A stretch of 64,000 bases of DNA from Candidatus Pelagisphaera phototrophica (lineage in GTDB: Bacteria > Verrucomicrobiota > Verrucomicrobiia > Opitutales > Opitutaceae): NCBI RefSeq assembly GCF_014529625.1, contig NZ_CP076039.1:3410001-3474000 (forward strand), written 5' to 3'. The translations under genes were made by a program, and so were the position numbers. The notes below the pieces were generated by a model, which did not search any database, was not told where the DNA came from, and saw nothing but the letters and a program-made list of their open reading frames with translations. Of the stretch, positions 36,534-45,998 are shown piece by piece. Position 1 is the stretch's first letter; the number at the start of each line of letters is the position of its first letter.

Positions 36534-36950
36534 TTATCGGCAACGGCCTGCAAACTCCTTATTTTCGATGCGTCGAAAACCCGGCTCGTCACATACGTCA
36601 ATGACGCCTTCCTTGTTTGGCACAATACAGAGAAACTCGAATCCCTCTTTCTCGTCCGCTTCATACCAATGGGGAGCCCCCTCCGGAATCAGAACGGCAT
36701 CCCCAATGTTTACCTCAAAAACCTTCTCCCCAATTCCCACACGCGCCTTTCCTTTCAGAACGTATTGTTCGTGCTCTTCAGCATTCGTATGCTCCGGAAT
36801 TCCTCCGCCCGGCTCCATGATGAAGCGCCTCAGAGCGAAATTCGGGCCTTCCTCGTCATTTATTAGAACTTGCAGCTTCGTTCCAGTTCCGGCTTCCACA
36901 ACTTCCGCAGCAACGGATTCAGATGATTTTACAAATAGCCTAATCGACAT
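36534..36950 (-). CDS. Small cupin-domain protein
   Basis: A 138-residue single-domain cupin. The metal-binding motifs are visible: PGGGIPEHTNAEEHEQYVLKG, with two histidines and a glutamate, and GDAVLIPEGAPHWYEA, with the second-motif histidine. The frame extends far upstream, but the ATG at 36950 (MSIRLFV) is preferred because the residues before it do not match a cupin. It is divergent from fusA. Such proteins often bind small acids or sugars; no substrate can be inferred. Confidence 0.8.
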   Translation of the reverse strand: MSIRLFVKSSESVAAEVVEAGTGTKLQVLINDEEGPNFALRRFIMEPGGGIPEHTNAEEHEQYVLKGKARVGIGEKVFEVNIGDAVLIPEGAPHWYEADEKEGFEFLCIVPNKEGVIDVCDEPGFRRIENKEFAGRCR

Positions 36951-37135
36951 GTTTCGAACTAAAAAGCCAGCCCCTAAAAGACTAATCTCAGTTTGCCAAA
37001 AAAGGTCCGATCGGCCTCGACGGACCCGCAATCGACCCTCAATGCGAATTATTGCGTTGCCAGACGCAGAACTTTCTATACGCGCGTATGGTTTCCTTGA
37101 GAGTAGTCTTTGGATAGCAATCAAAATTAAGCACA

Positions 37136-39229
37136 ATGGCAACAGACCTAACACTTTACAGAAATATCGGAATCTTCGCCCACGTGGACGCGGGTAAGAC
37201 GACCACAACTGAGCGTATTCTAAAGCTCACTGGCAAGATCCACAAGATCGGCGAGGTTCACGATGGAGCGGCAACAACAGACTTCATGGAGCAAGAGCAG
37301 GAAAGAGGCATCACGATCCAATCGGCTGCCACGACCTGTTTTTGGAACAACCATCGTTTTAACATTATCGATACGCCAGGCCACGTTGACTTCACAATCG
37401 AAGTTTATCGTTCCCTGAAGGTACTCGATGGAGGCGTCGGCGTTTTCTGCGGCTCTGGAGGCGTTGAGCCCCAGTCCGAGACCAATTGGAGATACGCCAA
37501 TGACTCCGAGGTTGCTCGCATTATTTACGTAAACAAGCTAGACCGCATCGGCGCCGACTTCCTACGCGTCGTCAACCAAGTGGAAACCGTGCTCGGAGCC
37601 AATGCACTTGTAATGGTTCTGCCTATCGGTCGCGAAAGTGAGCTCAAAGGCTGCGTCGACCTGCTGACGCGCAAGGCTTGGATCTGGGACGATTCTGGAG
37701 ACCCATTGAACTTCACGATCGAGGATGTTCCTGAGGACATGAAGGACGACGTTGAGGAATGGCGCGAAAAACTCATCGAAACAGCAGTCGAGCAAAACGA
37801 CGAGCTAATGGAAAAATACCTCGAGGGCGAGGAACCCGCCATTGATGATATCAAGGCCTGCGTCCGCAAAGGAACGATCAATTTGGACTTTTTCCCAACT
37901 TACTGCGGCTCTTCTTTTAAGAACAAAGGGGTACAACTCATTTTGGATGCGGTAGTCGACTACTTGCCCTCTCCAACTGAGGTAAAGCCACAGCCAGAAA
38001 TCGATCTGGAGGGCAACGAGACCGGAGATGTTGCCACGGTTGATATCGACAAACCATTGCGAGCACTCGCGTTCAAGATTATGGACGATAAGTATGGCGC
38101 ACTCACCTTTACCCGTATCTATTCGGGCAAGCTGGCAAAAGGCACCAGCGTTCTCAATACCTTTACGGGTAAGACAGAGCGTATTGGCCGTATCGTGGAA
38201 ATGCACGCCGACTCTCGTGAGGAGGTTGATTCTGCCCAGGCGGGTGACATCGTAGCCCTTCTTGGGATGAAAAACACCCAAACAGGTCACACACTCTGCG
38301 ATCCTGACAATCCGGCAACTCTCGAGCCAATGGTCTTCCCAGATCCCGTTATCTCAATCGCCATCGCGACTCGCGACAAGGCGAATGCTGAAAAGCTCTC
38401 CACTGCCATTGGAAAAATGATCAAGGAGGATCCTTCCTTCCGCGTCGAAACTGACGAGGATTCTGGAGAAACGATTATCAAAGGAATGGGTGAGCTTCAC
38501 TTGGATATCAAAGTAGACATCCTCAAACGCACCTACGGCGTTGAAGTAGACGTCGGTAAGCCGCAGGTCGCCTACCGCGAGTCTATCACTCAGCGCATCG
38601 AAGACAGCTACACACACAAAAAGCAGTCTGGTGGTTCCGGTCAGTTCGGTAAGATCGATTACATCATCGAACCACTTGAGTCCGGCGAGGGTTTCCAGTT
38701 CGAGTCGAAGGTTGTTGGCGGCAACGTTCCTAAGGAGTTCTGGCCAGCCATTGAAAAGGGCTTTGCAAAGTCGATCGATAGAGGAGTCCTTGCGGGCTAT
38801 CCCACAGTCGATTTCAAGGTTACGCTTACCGACGGGTCCTACCACCCGGTCGACTCATCAGCGGTTGCGTTCGAAACAGCTGCTCGCGCTGGCTATCGCC
38901 AAACGATGCCAAAGGCGGGAGCACAAATACTGGAGCCGATCATGAAACTCGACGTGTTCGTTGGCGAAGATAATATCGGGGATGTCATTGGCGACCTCAA
39001 TCGCCGTCGCGGTATGATCAAGTCTCAAGAGCCTACCGCTACTTCAATTCAGATCAAAGCGGACGCTCCTCTTGCTGAAATGTTCGGCTACATTGGCTCG
39101 CTCCGTACGATGACCTCGGGTCGCGGACAATTCTCAATGGAGTTCTCGCATTACGCACCTTGTCCGAAGAACGTGGCTGAGCAGGTAATCAAAGAAGCCC
39201 TCGAACGCGAAGAGGCGAAGAAGAAGTAG
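37136..39229 (+). CDS. fusA: Elongation factor G, stand-alone paralogue
   Basis: GTPase that drives ribosomal translocation. The 697-residue protein has the G1 motif [14 protein letters not shown], the switch [19 protein letters not shown], and the NKLD G4 motif. Domains II to V follow, ending in EFSHYAPCP. The segment [20 protein letters not shown] and the spacing of domain II resemble the second EF-G of gammaproteobacteria from memory, rather than the str-operon type. There is no rpsL, rpsG or tuf beside it, so a second, canonical fusA may exist elsewhere. Confidence 0.93.
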   Translation: MATDLTLYRNIGIFAHVDAGKTTTTERILKLTGKIHKIGEVHDGAATTDFMEQEQERGITIQSAATTCFWNNHRFNIIDTPGHVDFTIEVYRSLKVLDGGVGVFCGSGGVEPQSETNWRYANDSEVARIIYVNKLDRIGADFLRVVNQVETVLGANALVMVLPIGRESELKGCVDLLTRKAWIWDDSGDPLNFTIEDVPEDMKDDVEEWREKLIETAVEQNDELMEKYLEGEEPAIDDIKACVRKGTINLDFFPTYCGSSFKNKGVQLILDAVVDYLPSPTEVKPQPEIDLEGNETGDVATVDIDKPLRALAFKIMDDKYGALTFTRIYSGKLAKGTSVLNTFTGKTERIGRIVEMHADSREEVDSAQAGDIVALLGMKNTQTGHTLCDPDNPATLEPMVFPDPVISIAIATRDKANAEKLSTAIGKMIKEDPSFRVETDEDSGETIIKGMGELHLDIKVDILKRTYGVEVDVGKPQVAYRESITQRIEDSYTHKKQSGGSGQFGKIDYIIEPLESGEGFQFESKVVGGNVPKEFWPAIEKGFAKSIDRGVLAGYPTVDFKVTLTDGSYHPVDSSAVAFETAARAGYRQTMPKAGAQILEPIMKLDVFVGEDNIGDVIGDLNRRRGMIKSQEPTATSIQIKADAPLAEMFGYIGSLRTMTSGRGQFSMEFSHYAPCPKNVAEQVIKEALEREEAKKK

Positions 39230-39254
39230 ACTCCTTTCCGCTTCCCCTAATTGC

Positions 39255-39290
39255 AACGCTCGCACCCAAAAATGGGGCGAGCGTTTTTTT
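39255..39290 (+). terminator. Intrinsic terminator of fusA
   Basis: AACGCTCGC (39255-39263) pairs with GCGAGCGTT (39277-39285), followed by a run of T to 39290. It lies 26 bases past the fusA stop. Confidence 0.92.
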
Positions 39291-39480
39291 GGCTCTCTTT
39301 GCGGGAGCAAATTGATCTATCAAATGGCGATCCAGGCCCCTCATTGTCTCACCACTAAGTTGGCGCAATTTCAGCTAGTCTAAGATTCTTGCCAAATTGG
39401 AAATATTGATGAATATAAATCAACGGACACGTTTCCAAGAGCGTTGGACTTAATACCTCCTCAGAACAACTAAGAGAACC

Positions 39481-40581
39481 ATGATCCGACGATCCGAAAT
39501 GAAAACCATGCGGACGGTCCTTCTTTTCGTTGGAGCCACGATTTATTGCCTTTCGATAAACGCTCAGGAAGGCACAACCGAACCTGAGGAAAACATCACG
39601 CCGAGTATTCTGAATCCAGAAAACATCTTTTCTGAAGAGCGTAAAATGCTCCGGCGACTCACTTCCGGCGACTATCCTTTCCGTCGAGGTATTTTTAAGA
39701 ACGATATCCAGATTAAATCCAAACAGGTTCGTCTTGAATCGGGTAAGAAAATCAGCCTAGTGTGGGGGCGGCCGAAGAGGGCAAAAATCGCCCCAGCTGT
39801 CTTTGTTATCGATGTGGAATCTGCCTCACTGAGCAACCAGCCCAGCCGACGTTTTTTTGGGAGATCCAAAAGTCGCCGTGCTCAAAAGGAGAATGAAGCA
39901 CGCTACCTTCTCACCTCTCCATTCGGTAGTAACTTGCTCGGCCAAGGATTCGTGGTTGCCTATGCTGTCGCAAAAGATTTGGCATCGCTTCGATCGGCTC
40001 GAACCTCTGACTGGGTCGAGATGTTCGACGAAATTCGTGACCAAAAAGAAGTCGATGAAAGCAGCTTCTTCCTGATGTCGACCAAGGAATATGCCAACTT
40101 GTCTATCTATCTCGCGAGTACGTATTCGTTTAGTGGATTTATCCTTGAGGAACCCCACTACATGCTTTTCACAAGGCAGACTCACAAAGACGTTATCGAA
40201 GAGAGCAAATGGCTGACCTCTGAACAGATTTGGAGACGCACCGATCCTTCTCGCAGGGAATTTTACCACAAGATTTTCAGCAATATCTACTCGCCCATAA
40301 TTATCATTCGTGCAGAGGATTCACCGGCGTATGACTTTAACGAGAAGACGTTGCTTGATTCCCTAAGAGAATCTAACACTTACTTCGAAACAATCACACT
40401 CAATCAGATTCCTCGTCGGCTAATGCCTTTGGGCGATGCAGACGGAGTTCTAAATACTGAACCGAGGGTGAGCTACAATCCTAACTCCGTTTCAACCTGG
40501 CTAGAGGGAATGATCAACTACTTGAAGGTCAATTCCGACACGATGCCGACTGAATTGCAAAAACGGGCGATCATATATTAG
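39481..40581 (+). CDS. Secreted protein, possible alpha/beta-hydrolase relative
   Basis: A 366-residue protein with a signal peptide (MKTMRTVLLF, cleavage near NAQEG); the ATG at 39499 is an alternative start. The middle part has the alternating strand-helix look of an alpha/beta-hydrolase, but the nucleophile elbow at SSFFLMSTKEYANLSIY lacks GxSxG. A Ser/Arg-rich insert lies near residue 120. No family was recognised with confidence; a non-catalytic relative is possible. Confidence 0.5.
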   Translation: MIRRSEMKTMRTVLLFVGATIYCLSINAQEGTTEPEENITPSILNPENIFSEERKMLRRLTSGDYPFRRGIFKNDIQIKSKQVRLESGKKISLVWGRPKRAKIAPAVFVIDVESASLSNQPSRRFFGRSKSRRAQKENEARYLLTSPFGSNLLGQGFVVAYAVAKDLASLRSARTSDWVEMFDEIRDQKEVDESSFFLMSTKEYANLSIYLASTYSFSGFILEEPHYMLFTRQTHKDVIEESKWLTSEQIWRRTDPSRREFYHKIFSNIYSPIIIIRAEDSPAYDFNEKTLLDSLRESNTYFETITLNQIPRRLMPLGDADGVLNTEPRVSYNPNSVSTWLEGMINYLKVNSDTMPTELQKRAIIY

Positions 40582-40628
40582 AGCTGCAAGTACGTCGGTC
40601 AAAAAGGCCCACGAGTCGGCGTTGCATG

Positions 40629-40653
40629 AAGGGCGAAGACGCTTGCCCTTTTT
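40629..40653 (+). terminator. Intrinsic terminator
   Basis: AAGGGC and GCCCTT enclose an AAG/CTT extension with one bulged G and an ACG loop, followed by T residues. It lies 48 bases past the preceding gene. Confidence 0.8.
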
Positions 40654-40677
40654 CCCTACACGCTCCCTATTTGAGAC

Positions 40678-41199
40678 ATGAACCGGGCCGTCTCATTGTT
40701 ATCCATTCTAATGCTGTCAAGCGCATCGTTCGCGGCTGACGTCGAACAAGCGACCCTGGGTCAAGTTCTCGCCGAGATCAAATCGCTCAACGAGAAGGTC
40801 TCTGCGTTGGAAGCGCGTCTCGCCAAATACGAAGAAGTTTCTGAAGTCCCCAACGTCGTTTCCCAGGCAGCCGTCGCGTACGCCGCCTCCAATCCTCCGC
40901 CTAAAGGCGATAAAAACAAGTGGTACGAGAACTTGAGAATCGAGCTACGCAAAGCAGAAGTTCGAGCGAGTGGAGACTGGGTAAATCCCGATGCCTGGGA
41001 CAAGCTTGCCTTGAAGATGAAACCTGAAGAAGTCGTGGCTATTCTCGGCGAACCGATGGACAAGAAATTCTCCATTCGCAAAGACACGGACGAAATTTTA
41101 ATCTACCGAGGTGATCTCGATGGGCAAGGTAACACGGTCAAAGGCGAAGTGAGAATCTACAAAGGTAAGGTTAACAAAATCCTCGTCCCGGATTTCTAA
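40678..41199 (+). CDS. Secreted coiled-coil protein with an SmpA-like tail
   Basis: A 173-residue protein with a signal peptide ending at SSASFAAD. A coiled coil runs over about residues 25-55 (LAEIKSLNEKVSALEARLAK). The C-terminal part LALKMKPEEVVAILGEPM followed by IYRGDLDGQGN resembles the small outer-membrane assembly-type SmpA/OmlA motif ('GMxxxEVxxxLGxP'). It may be an envelope scaffold protein. It lies upstream of tyrS with about 110 bases between. Confidence 0.6.
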   Translation: MNRAVSLLSILMLSSASFAADVEQATLGQVLAEIKSLNEKVSALEARLAKYEEVSEVPNVVSQAAVAYAASNPPPKGDKNKWYENLRIELRKAEVRASGDWVNPDAWDKLALKMKPEEVVAILGEPMDKKFSIRKDTDEILIYRGDLDGQGNTVKGEVRIYKGKVNKILVPDF

Positions 41200-41312
41200 G
41201 AATTCATTGAGACCAGTTCGAGTCCTTTATTTTTCAAAATTCAGCCTTAAGTCTGCAACCTTCAGCCTTAATCTCGACACATCTCTCAATTCTCTCCAAA
41301 ACCTTCCCCCTT

Positions 41313-42596
41313 ATGACGATTTTGGAAGATCTGCATTGGAGAGGACTACTGAACGACTGCACAGCTGAAGAGGCTTTAGCTGATCGACTTGCCGACGGGC
41401 CCATATCATTGTATAGTGGCTTTGACCCTACTGCAGATAGCCTCCATGTCGGCAATCTCGTGCCTCTCATAGCTCTTAGGCGTTTCCAGAACTATGGTCA
41501 CAGACCAATCGCTCTTGCCGGCGGAGCTACTGGAAGCATTGGTGACCCATCGGGCAAAAAGTCTGAGCGCCAGTTACTCACTAAAGAAGTGCTCGACCAC
41601 AATATCGAGTCAGTCAAAACGCAGCTCGCCAGTATACTCGATTTCAACGAAGCCATCGTAAATACCGCCCGACTTGTCGACAATGCAACTTGGATGGCCC
41701 CAATCAGCTTTCTCGATTTTCTAAGAGATGTTGGCAAATATTTCACCGTAAACTCCATGGTTGCCAAAGAAAGCGTACGTGCTCGCATGGAAGACCGTGA
41801 TGTAGGCATCAGCTACACAGAATTTTCCTACATGCTGCTGCAAGGGTACGACTTCTACCATCTCTACCAGTCAGAAAATTGCGAACTCCAAATCGGCGGC
41901 AGCGATCAATGGGGAAACATCACCATCGGTACCGAGCTGACACGCAAAAAGGCGGGGGGCACTGTCTACGGCCTCACCCTACCCCTCATCACTAACGCTG
42001 ACGGGACCAAATTCGGCAAGAGTGAATCAGGCGCCATTTGGCTAGACCCTGCTCGCACCAGCGTGTATCGCTTCTACCAGTACTTCATCAATGTCGATGA
42101 TCGTGACGTCATTCGCTACTTGAAATACTTTACTTTTCTCGACCAGGATGAAATCGCGGTACTCGAAAAACAGCACGAAGAAAATCCTGGCACAAGATTA
42201 GCCCATCGAGCTCTCGCCCAAGAAATGACGCAGCTCATCCACGGCGAAGAGGCCACCGACGATGCCATCAAAGCCAGCCAGATTCTTTTTGGGGGTGGTC
42301 TCGAAGACATTTCGGAGAACGCTTTGCGAGCAGTGGCCAACGAAATACCGGACGCAACGGTATCCAGTGATACCCTTTCCGGTGAAGGACTCTCTCTACT
42401 GGACGCTCTCGTCGAATCAGGCCTGTCCCCATCTCGTGGCCAGGCCAAAAAAGATATCCAAGGCGGAGGTGTAAACGTGAACAATAAACGGATACAAGAT
42501 CTTCAATCAAAGCTCACCTCGCCCGACGTCCATTTCGACAAATATATCCTCCTCCGCCGTGGAAAGAAGAACTACGCAGCTCTGATTGTGGAGTAG
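41313..42596 (+). CDS. tyrS: Tyrosyl-tRNA synthetase
   Basis: Class I synthetase of 427 residues. The adenylate motif HIGH appears as DPTADSLHVGNLV near residue 40. The tyrosine pocket includes GGSDQWGNI. The KMSKS loop is KFGKS at about 232. A C-terminal S4-like RNA-binding domain follows (SRGQAKKDIQGGGVNVN, residues about 370-400). The stop codon lies within the long inverted repeat shared with dnaE2. Confidence 0.97.
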   Translation: MTILEDLHWRGLLNDCTAEEALADRLADGPISLYSGFDPTADSLHVGNLVPLIALRRFQNYGHRPIALAGGATGSIGDPSGKKSERQLLTKEVLDHNIESVKTQLASILDFNEAIVNTARLVDNATWMAPISFLDFLRDVGKYFTVNSMVAKESVRARMEDRDVGISYTEFSYMLLQGYDFYHLYQSENCELQIGGSDQWGNITIGTELTRKKAGGTVYGLTLPLITNADGTKFGKSESGAIWLDPARTSVYRFYQYFINVDDRDVIRYLKYFTFLDQDEIAVLEKQHEENPGTRLAHRALAQEMTQLIHGEEATDDAIKASQILFGGGLEDISENALRAVANEIPDATVSSDTLSGEGLSLLDALVESGLSPSRGQAKKDIQGGGVNVNNKRIQDLQSKLTSPDVHFDKYILLRRGKKNYAALIVE

Positions 42597-42656
42597 CTCA
42601 GTGCTCAACCTGAGCACACATTCTCGTACAATGCTCAGGCTGAAGCACTGAGCTAC
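42593..42656. terminator. Long inverted repeat between convergent tyrS and dnaE2
   Basis: A 13-bp perfect outer stem starting GTAGCTCAGTGCT pairs with its complement ending at 42656. An inner CCTGAGCA/TGCTCAGG stem (8 bp) follows after a small internal loop. It includes both stop codons, so it is part of the two coding ends and probably ends transcription in both directions. Confidence 0.75.
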
Positions 42657-45600
42657 TAGTGAAAATCATACGAGTTCGCAGCCGGCAGCGCCCCCACTAC
42701 CAGCGGTTCTATTTTCTCGGCTTTCACGTGGATTACGTTTTGCAAGTTCTGCAGCGTTCCTGAAATCAGGAGGAATCTTTCCTGTGTAATCACAAGCCGA
42801 CTACGCTCGAACATCTGCGGCATCACTACAATGTTGGATATCCCCGTCTCATCTTCTAGCGAAATAAACAAAAAACCCTTCGCCGTTCCCGGCCGTTGAC
42901 GGCAAATTACCTGTCCCGCCACTCTAACCCGGTTTCCATGCGGCGTGTGATCCAAGTCCACTGACGTCCAGACCTGCGACAGTCGATCCCGAACTGCAGC
43001 CATGGGGTGCGAGCCCACCGTCACGCCTACACCCCGATAATCCGCCTGCAGACGCTCTACGTGCGTCATTACCTCCAACGGACTCAGTCCACGATTATCC
43101 TCCACCTCTGCATCCGCAAACAAGTCCTCTGGATCGTAGCTCGACTCCACCGACCACAAGGCATGCCGCCGGCTCTTCTCGAAACAATTCAAAGCTCCGA
43201 TTGAAGCCAGCGTTCGCAATTCGTCCCGGTCGAAACGAGTCCGCTTTCTAAAGTCCCGCAAATCAGTAAACCCATACTCCTCCCTAGCTCTCAGCATAGC
43301 TTCCGCATGAAAACGGCTCACTCCATTTACCATGGTCAGACCCAGTCGGATCGACTGTTCGCTCTCCACGATGCACCGCCATCCAGAAACCGAAACATCC
43401 ACCGCTCGAACCCGAATACCATGCCGCTTAGCGTCTTGGATCAAGGTCGCCGGTGAATAGAAACCCATCGGCTGATTGTTCAATAATGCCACATAAAACT
43501 CCGCAGGGTAGTGAGCCTTTAAGTAAGTACTAGCGTAAGCCAGCAACCCAAACGAAATCGCATGACTCTCTGGAAAACCATAATGGGCAAAACTGGAGAC
43601 CGACCTAACTACCTGTTCAATTTTCTCTTCCGGAACCTTTCGTTCGCGCATCGCTTTCACCAAGTCCTGCGTCACCTGGTTAATCCGGTCATCTATTCGA
43701 TAGAAACTCACCGCCCGTCGTAGTTCCTCGGCCTGAGCGCCAGAGAAATCAGCCATAACCATCGCCACTTTCAGAATTTGCTCCTGAAAAAGGGCCACCC
43801 CCAATGTCCGTTCCAACATCGGTTTAAGGCGATCGTCAATATACTCAATCTTTTGCCGACCTGCCCGTCGCTCCAAATAAGGATTCACCATGTTTCCCTG
43901 AATGGGACCGGGTCGGATGATTCCCACCTCGATAACAACGTCGTAGAACTCATTCGGTTTCATCCGCGGCAGAGTCGCCATCTGAGCTCGACTCTCAATC
44001 TGGAAAACCCCGATCGTATCGGCCTTCTGCATCATCTCATAGGTTGCCTTGTCGTCTTTGGGAATACTCGCGAGGTCGATACTCTTCCCCTTAGCCCTCA
44101 CCGCTTCGAAAGCATCTTGCATTACCGCCATCATTCCTAGACCCAACAAGTCCACCTTCACCATCCCCATATCCTCACAGTCCTCCTTGTCCCACTGAAC
44201 CACGGTTCGCCCCGGCATGCTCGCTGGCTCTAACGGCACCACTGAGTCTAGCTCACCTTCACAAATAATCATGCCTCCTGAATGCTGGCCCAAGTGCCGC
44301 GGTAGGCCCAAAATCATAGGAAACAACCGAGCCAAGGCAGACGCTCTCGGATGACTAGAAGCGATTCCCGACTTCTCGAATTGCTCAGAAATCGAGATCT
44401 CATGCGAGTAGTTATGGCTTCCATACAACGAGGAAAAACGTCCTAAAACCTCATCAGAAAAGCCAAAGACCTTGCCAATTTCCCGAGCCGCGCTCCGCCC
44501 ACGGTAGGTAATCACATTCGCAGTCATAGCTGCCCCATTTCGACCATAACGCCGGTACACTTCCTGGATTACCTGTTCCCGTCGGTCCCCGCTAGGCAAA
44601 TCGATGTCTATATCCGGCCAACTCCTTCGCTCCTCATTCAAGAAGCGCTCGAAGAGCAATCGCCCTTCCACGGGATCCACCGGCGTAATCCCCAAGCTAT
44701 AGCAAACCGCGCTATTGGCCGCACTTCCTCGTCCTTGAGCCATGATATTGTGCTCTCGGCAGTAGTTCACCAAATCCCAGACAATCAGAAAATAGCCGGA
44801 AAAGCCTAAACGGGCAATGATGCTAAGCTCATGACGCAGTTGACGCTTCACCACCAGACTCAGACTCCGATACCGCTGTTCCGCCCCAAACCAGACAATC
44901 TTCTCCAAAAAAGAATCCATAGATTCCCCTCGAGGTACAGGAAAACGAGGAAACTCGTATCCAAGATTCTCCAACGAGAATTCACAACGTTCCGCAATGC
45001 CAAGTGTGTTTTTAATAGCCTCGGGCATATCCCGAAACAAATACCCCATCTCTTTCGCTGGCTTGACAAAGCGCTGGGCATTCCGACTTAGCAACATTCC
45101 TGCCTTGTCCAAATGCGTCTTCTCTCTCAAGCAGGTAAAGACGTCCTGAGTCAGCCGGCCCGCTGGCGTCGCATAACAGACTCCATTAGTCGCCACAAGC
45201 GGCAGACCCGAAGCGACTGCCAAGTCACGCATCGTCGCCACCCAGCGCTCCTCTCCTCGAATCAAATGCCGCTGAACTTCGAGCCCCAAATCTTCGTCGG
45301 CAAAAATCTCTCGAAGACGCTTTAAACTTCTATCTAGACCCGAAACTCCGTCCTGTCGCCACGCTTGGTAAAGCGGCCCATCCTCATCCCCTGTCAAAGC
45401 GACCATTCCTTCTGCAAACTCTGGCAGTTCGTCCCAAGCCACCTGCCCCTCACCCTTCTCCGACCGCAGCTGGGCCCGAGTCAGAAGCTTACACAAATTT
45501 CGATATCCCTGTCGCGATTTAATCAATAACGGTAAAGCGCTCCCATCTTCCATCGCCAGTTCACAGCCCACGATGGGACGCACTCCCTGTGCACGCGCTT

Positions 45601-45763
45601 CCTTATAAAAACGTGGCGTCCCATAAACACCCCCTCGATCACAAACCGCCATCGCATCCAGCTCCGCATCCGCACAAGCCACCGCCAACTCCTTAGGCCG
45701 CGACGCCCCTCGCAAGAAGCTAAACGCCGTCCGTGCATGCAGTTCGATGTAGCGATTAGCCAT
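42656..45763 (-). CDS. dnaE2: Error-prone DNA polymerase DnaE2 (ImuC)
   Basis: Second C-family polymerase, 1035 residues, the catalytic part of the translesion ImuA-ImuB-DnaE2 system. PHP domain start ELHARTAFSFLRGASRP. The palm has AQGRGSAANSAV and the catalytic acids in WPDIDIDLPSGDRRE near residue 370. A C-terminal OB-fold includes VRVAGQVICRQRPGTAKGF. It is about 225 residues shorter than the replicative DnaE. It is last in the imuA-imuB-dnaE2 order and is probably DNA-damage induced. Confidence 0.97.
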   Translation of the reverse strand: MANRYIELHARTAFSFLRGASRPKELAVACADAELDAMAVCDRGGVYGTPRFYKEARAQGVRPIVGCELAMEDGSALPLLIKSRQGYRNLCKLLTRAQLRSEKGEGQVAWDELPEFAEGMVALTGDEDGPLYQAWRQDGVSGLDRSLKRLREIFADEDLGLEVQRHLIRGEERWVATMRDLAVASGLPLVATNGVCYATPAGRLTQDVFTCLREKTHLDKAGMLLSRNAQRFVKPAKEMGYLFRDMPEAIKNTLGIAERCEFSLENLGYEFPRFPVPRGESMDSFLEKIVWFGAEQRYRSLSLVVKRQLRHELSIIARLGFSGYFLIVWDLVNYCREHNIMAQGRGSAANSAVCYSLGITPVDPVEGRLLFERFLNEERRSWPDIDIDLPSGDRREQVIQEVYRRYGRNGAAMTANVITYRGRSAAREIGKVFGFSDEVLGRFSSLYGSHNYSHEISISEQFEKSGIASSHPRASALARLFPMILGLPRHLGQHSGGMIICEGELDSVVPLEPASMPGRTVVQWDKEDCEDMGMVKVDLLGLGMMAVMQDAFEAVRAKGKSIDLASIPKDDKATYEMMQKADTIGVFQIESRAQMATLPRMKPNEFYDVVIEVGIIRPGPIQGNMVNPYLERRAGRQKIEYIDDRLKPMLERTLGVALFQEQILKVAMVMADFSGAQAEELRRAVSFYRIDDRINQVTQDLVKAMRERKVPEEKIEQVVRSVSSFAHYGFPESHAISFGLLAYASTYLKAHYPAEFYVALLNNQPMGFYSPATLIQDAKRHGIRVRAVDVSVSGWRCIVESEQSIRLGLTMVNGVSRFHAEAMLRAREEYGFTDLRDFRKRTRFDRDELRTLASIGALNCFEKSRRHALWSVESSYDPEDLFADAEVEDNRGLSPLEVMTHVERLQADYRGVGVTVGSHPMAAVRDRLSQVWTSVDLDHTPHGNRVRVAGQVICRQRPGTAKGFLFISLEDETGISNIVVMPQMFERSRLVITQERFLLISGTLQNLQNVIHVKAEKIEPLVVGALPAANSYDFH

Positions 45764-45998
45764 TGCGTTTCAGCCTTTCGAAAACATTCCATACCCAACC
45801 AACCAGCCTTAAGCCTAGCCCTGAGCGTTTCCAATAAGTCGCTTTCGAGCGGACGACGTAGGATTCGAAACACAAATTCCGGCTTTCGACTTGAGGCATA
45901 CCCGGAGGGTATTTCGAAATGAGAAAACGAAACTTGGGCTCGAATCCTGCTAGAACGCCCAGGAATTGGATTGATTGGATACGCTCAAAATCAGTCAT
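45756..45998 (-). CDS. Short frame spanning the imuB-dnaE2 gap
   Basis: An 80-codon frame starts 8 bases inside imuB and ends 8 bases inside dnaE2, so it fills the gap exactly. It is basic and aromatic (YVVRSKATYWKRSGLG), has no recognised family, and several unrelated frames overlap. I consider a real gene unlikely, but the tight overlaps deserve a check. Confidence 0.2.
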   Translation of the reverse strand: MTDFERIQSIQFLGVLAGFEPKFRFLISKYPPGMPQVESRNLCFESYVVRSKATYWKRSGLGLRLVGWVWNVFERLKRNG

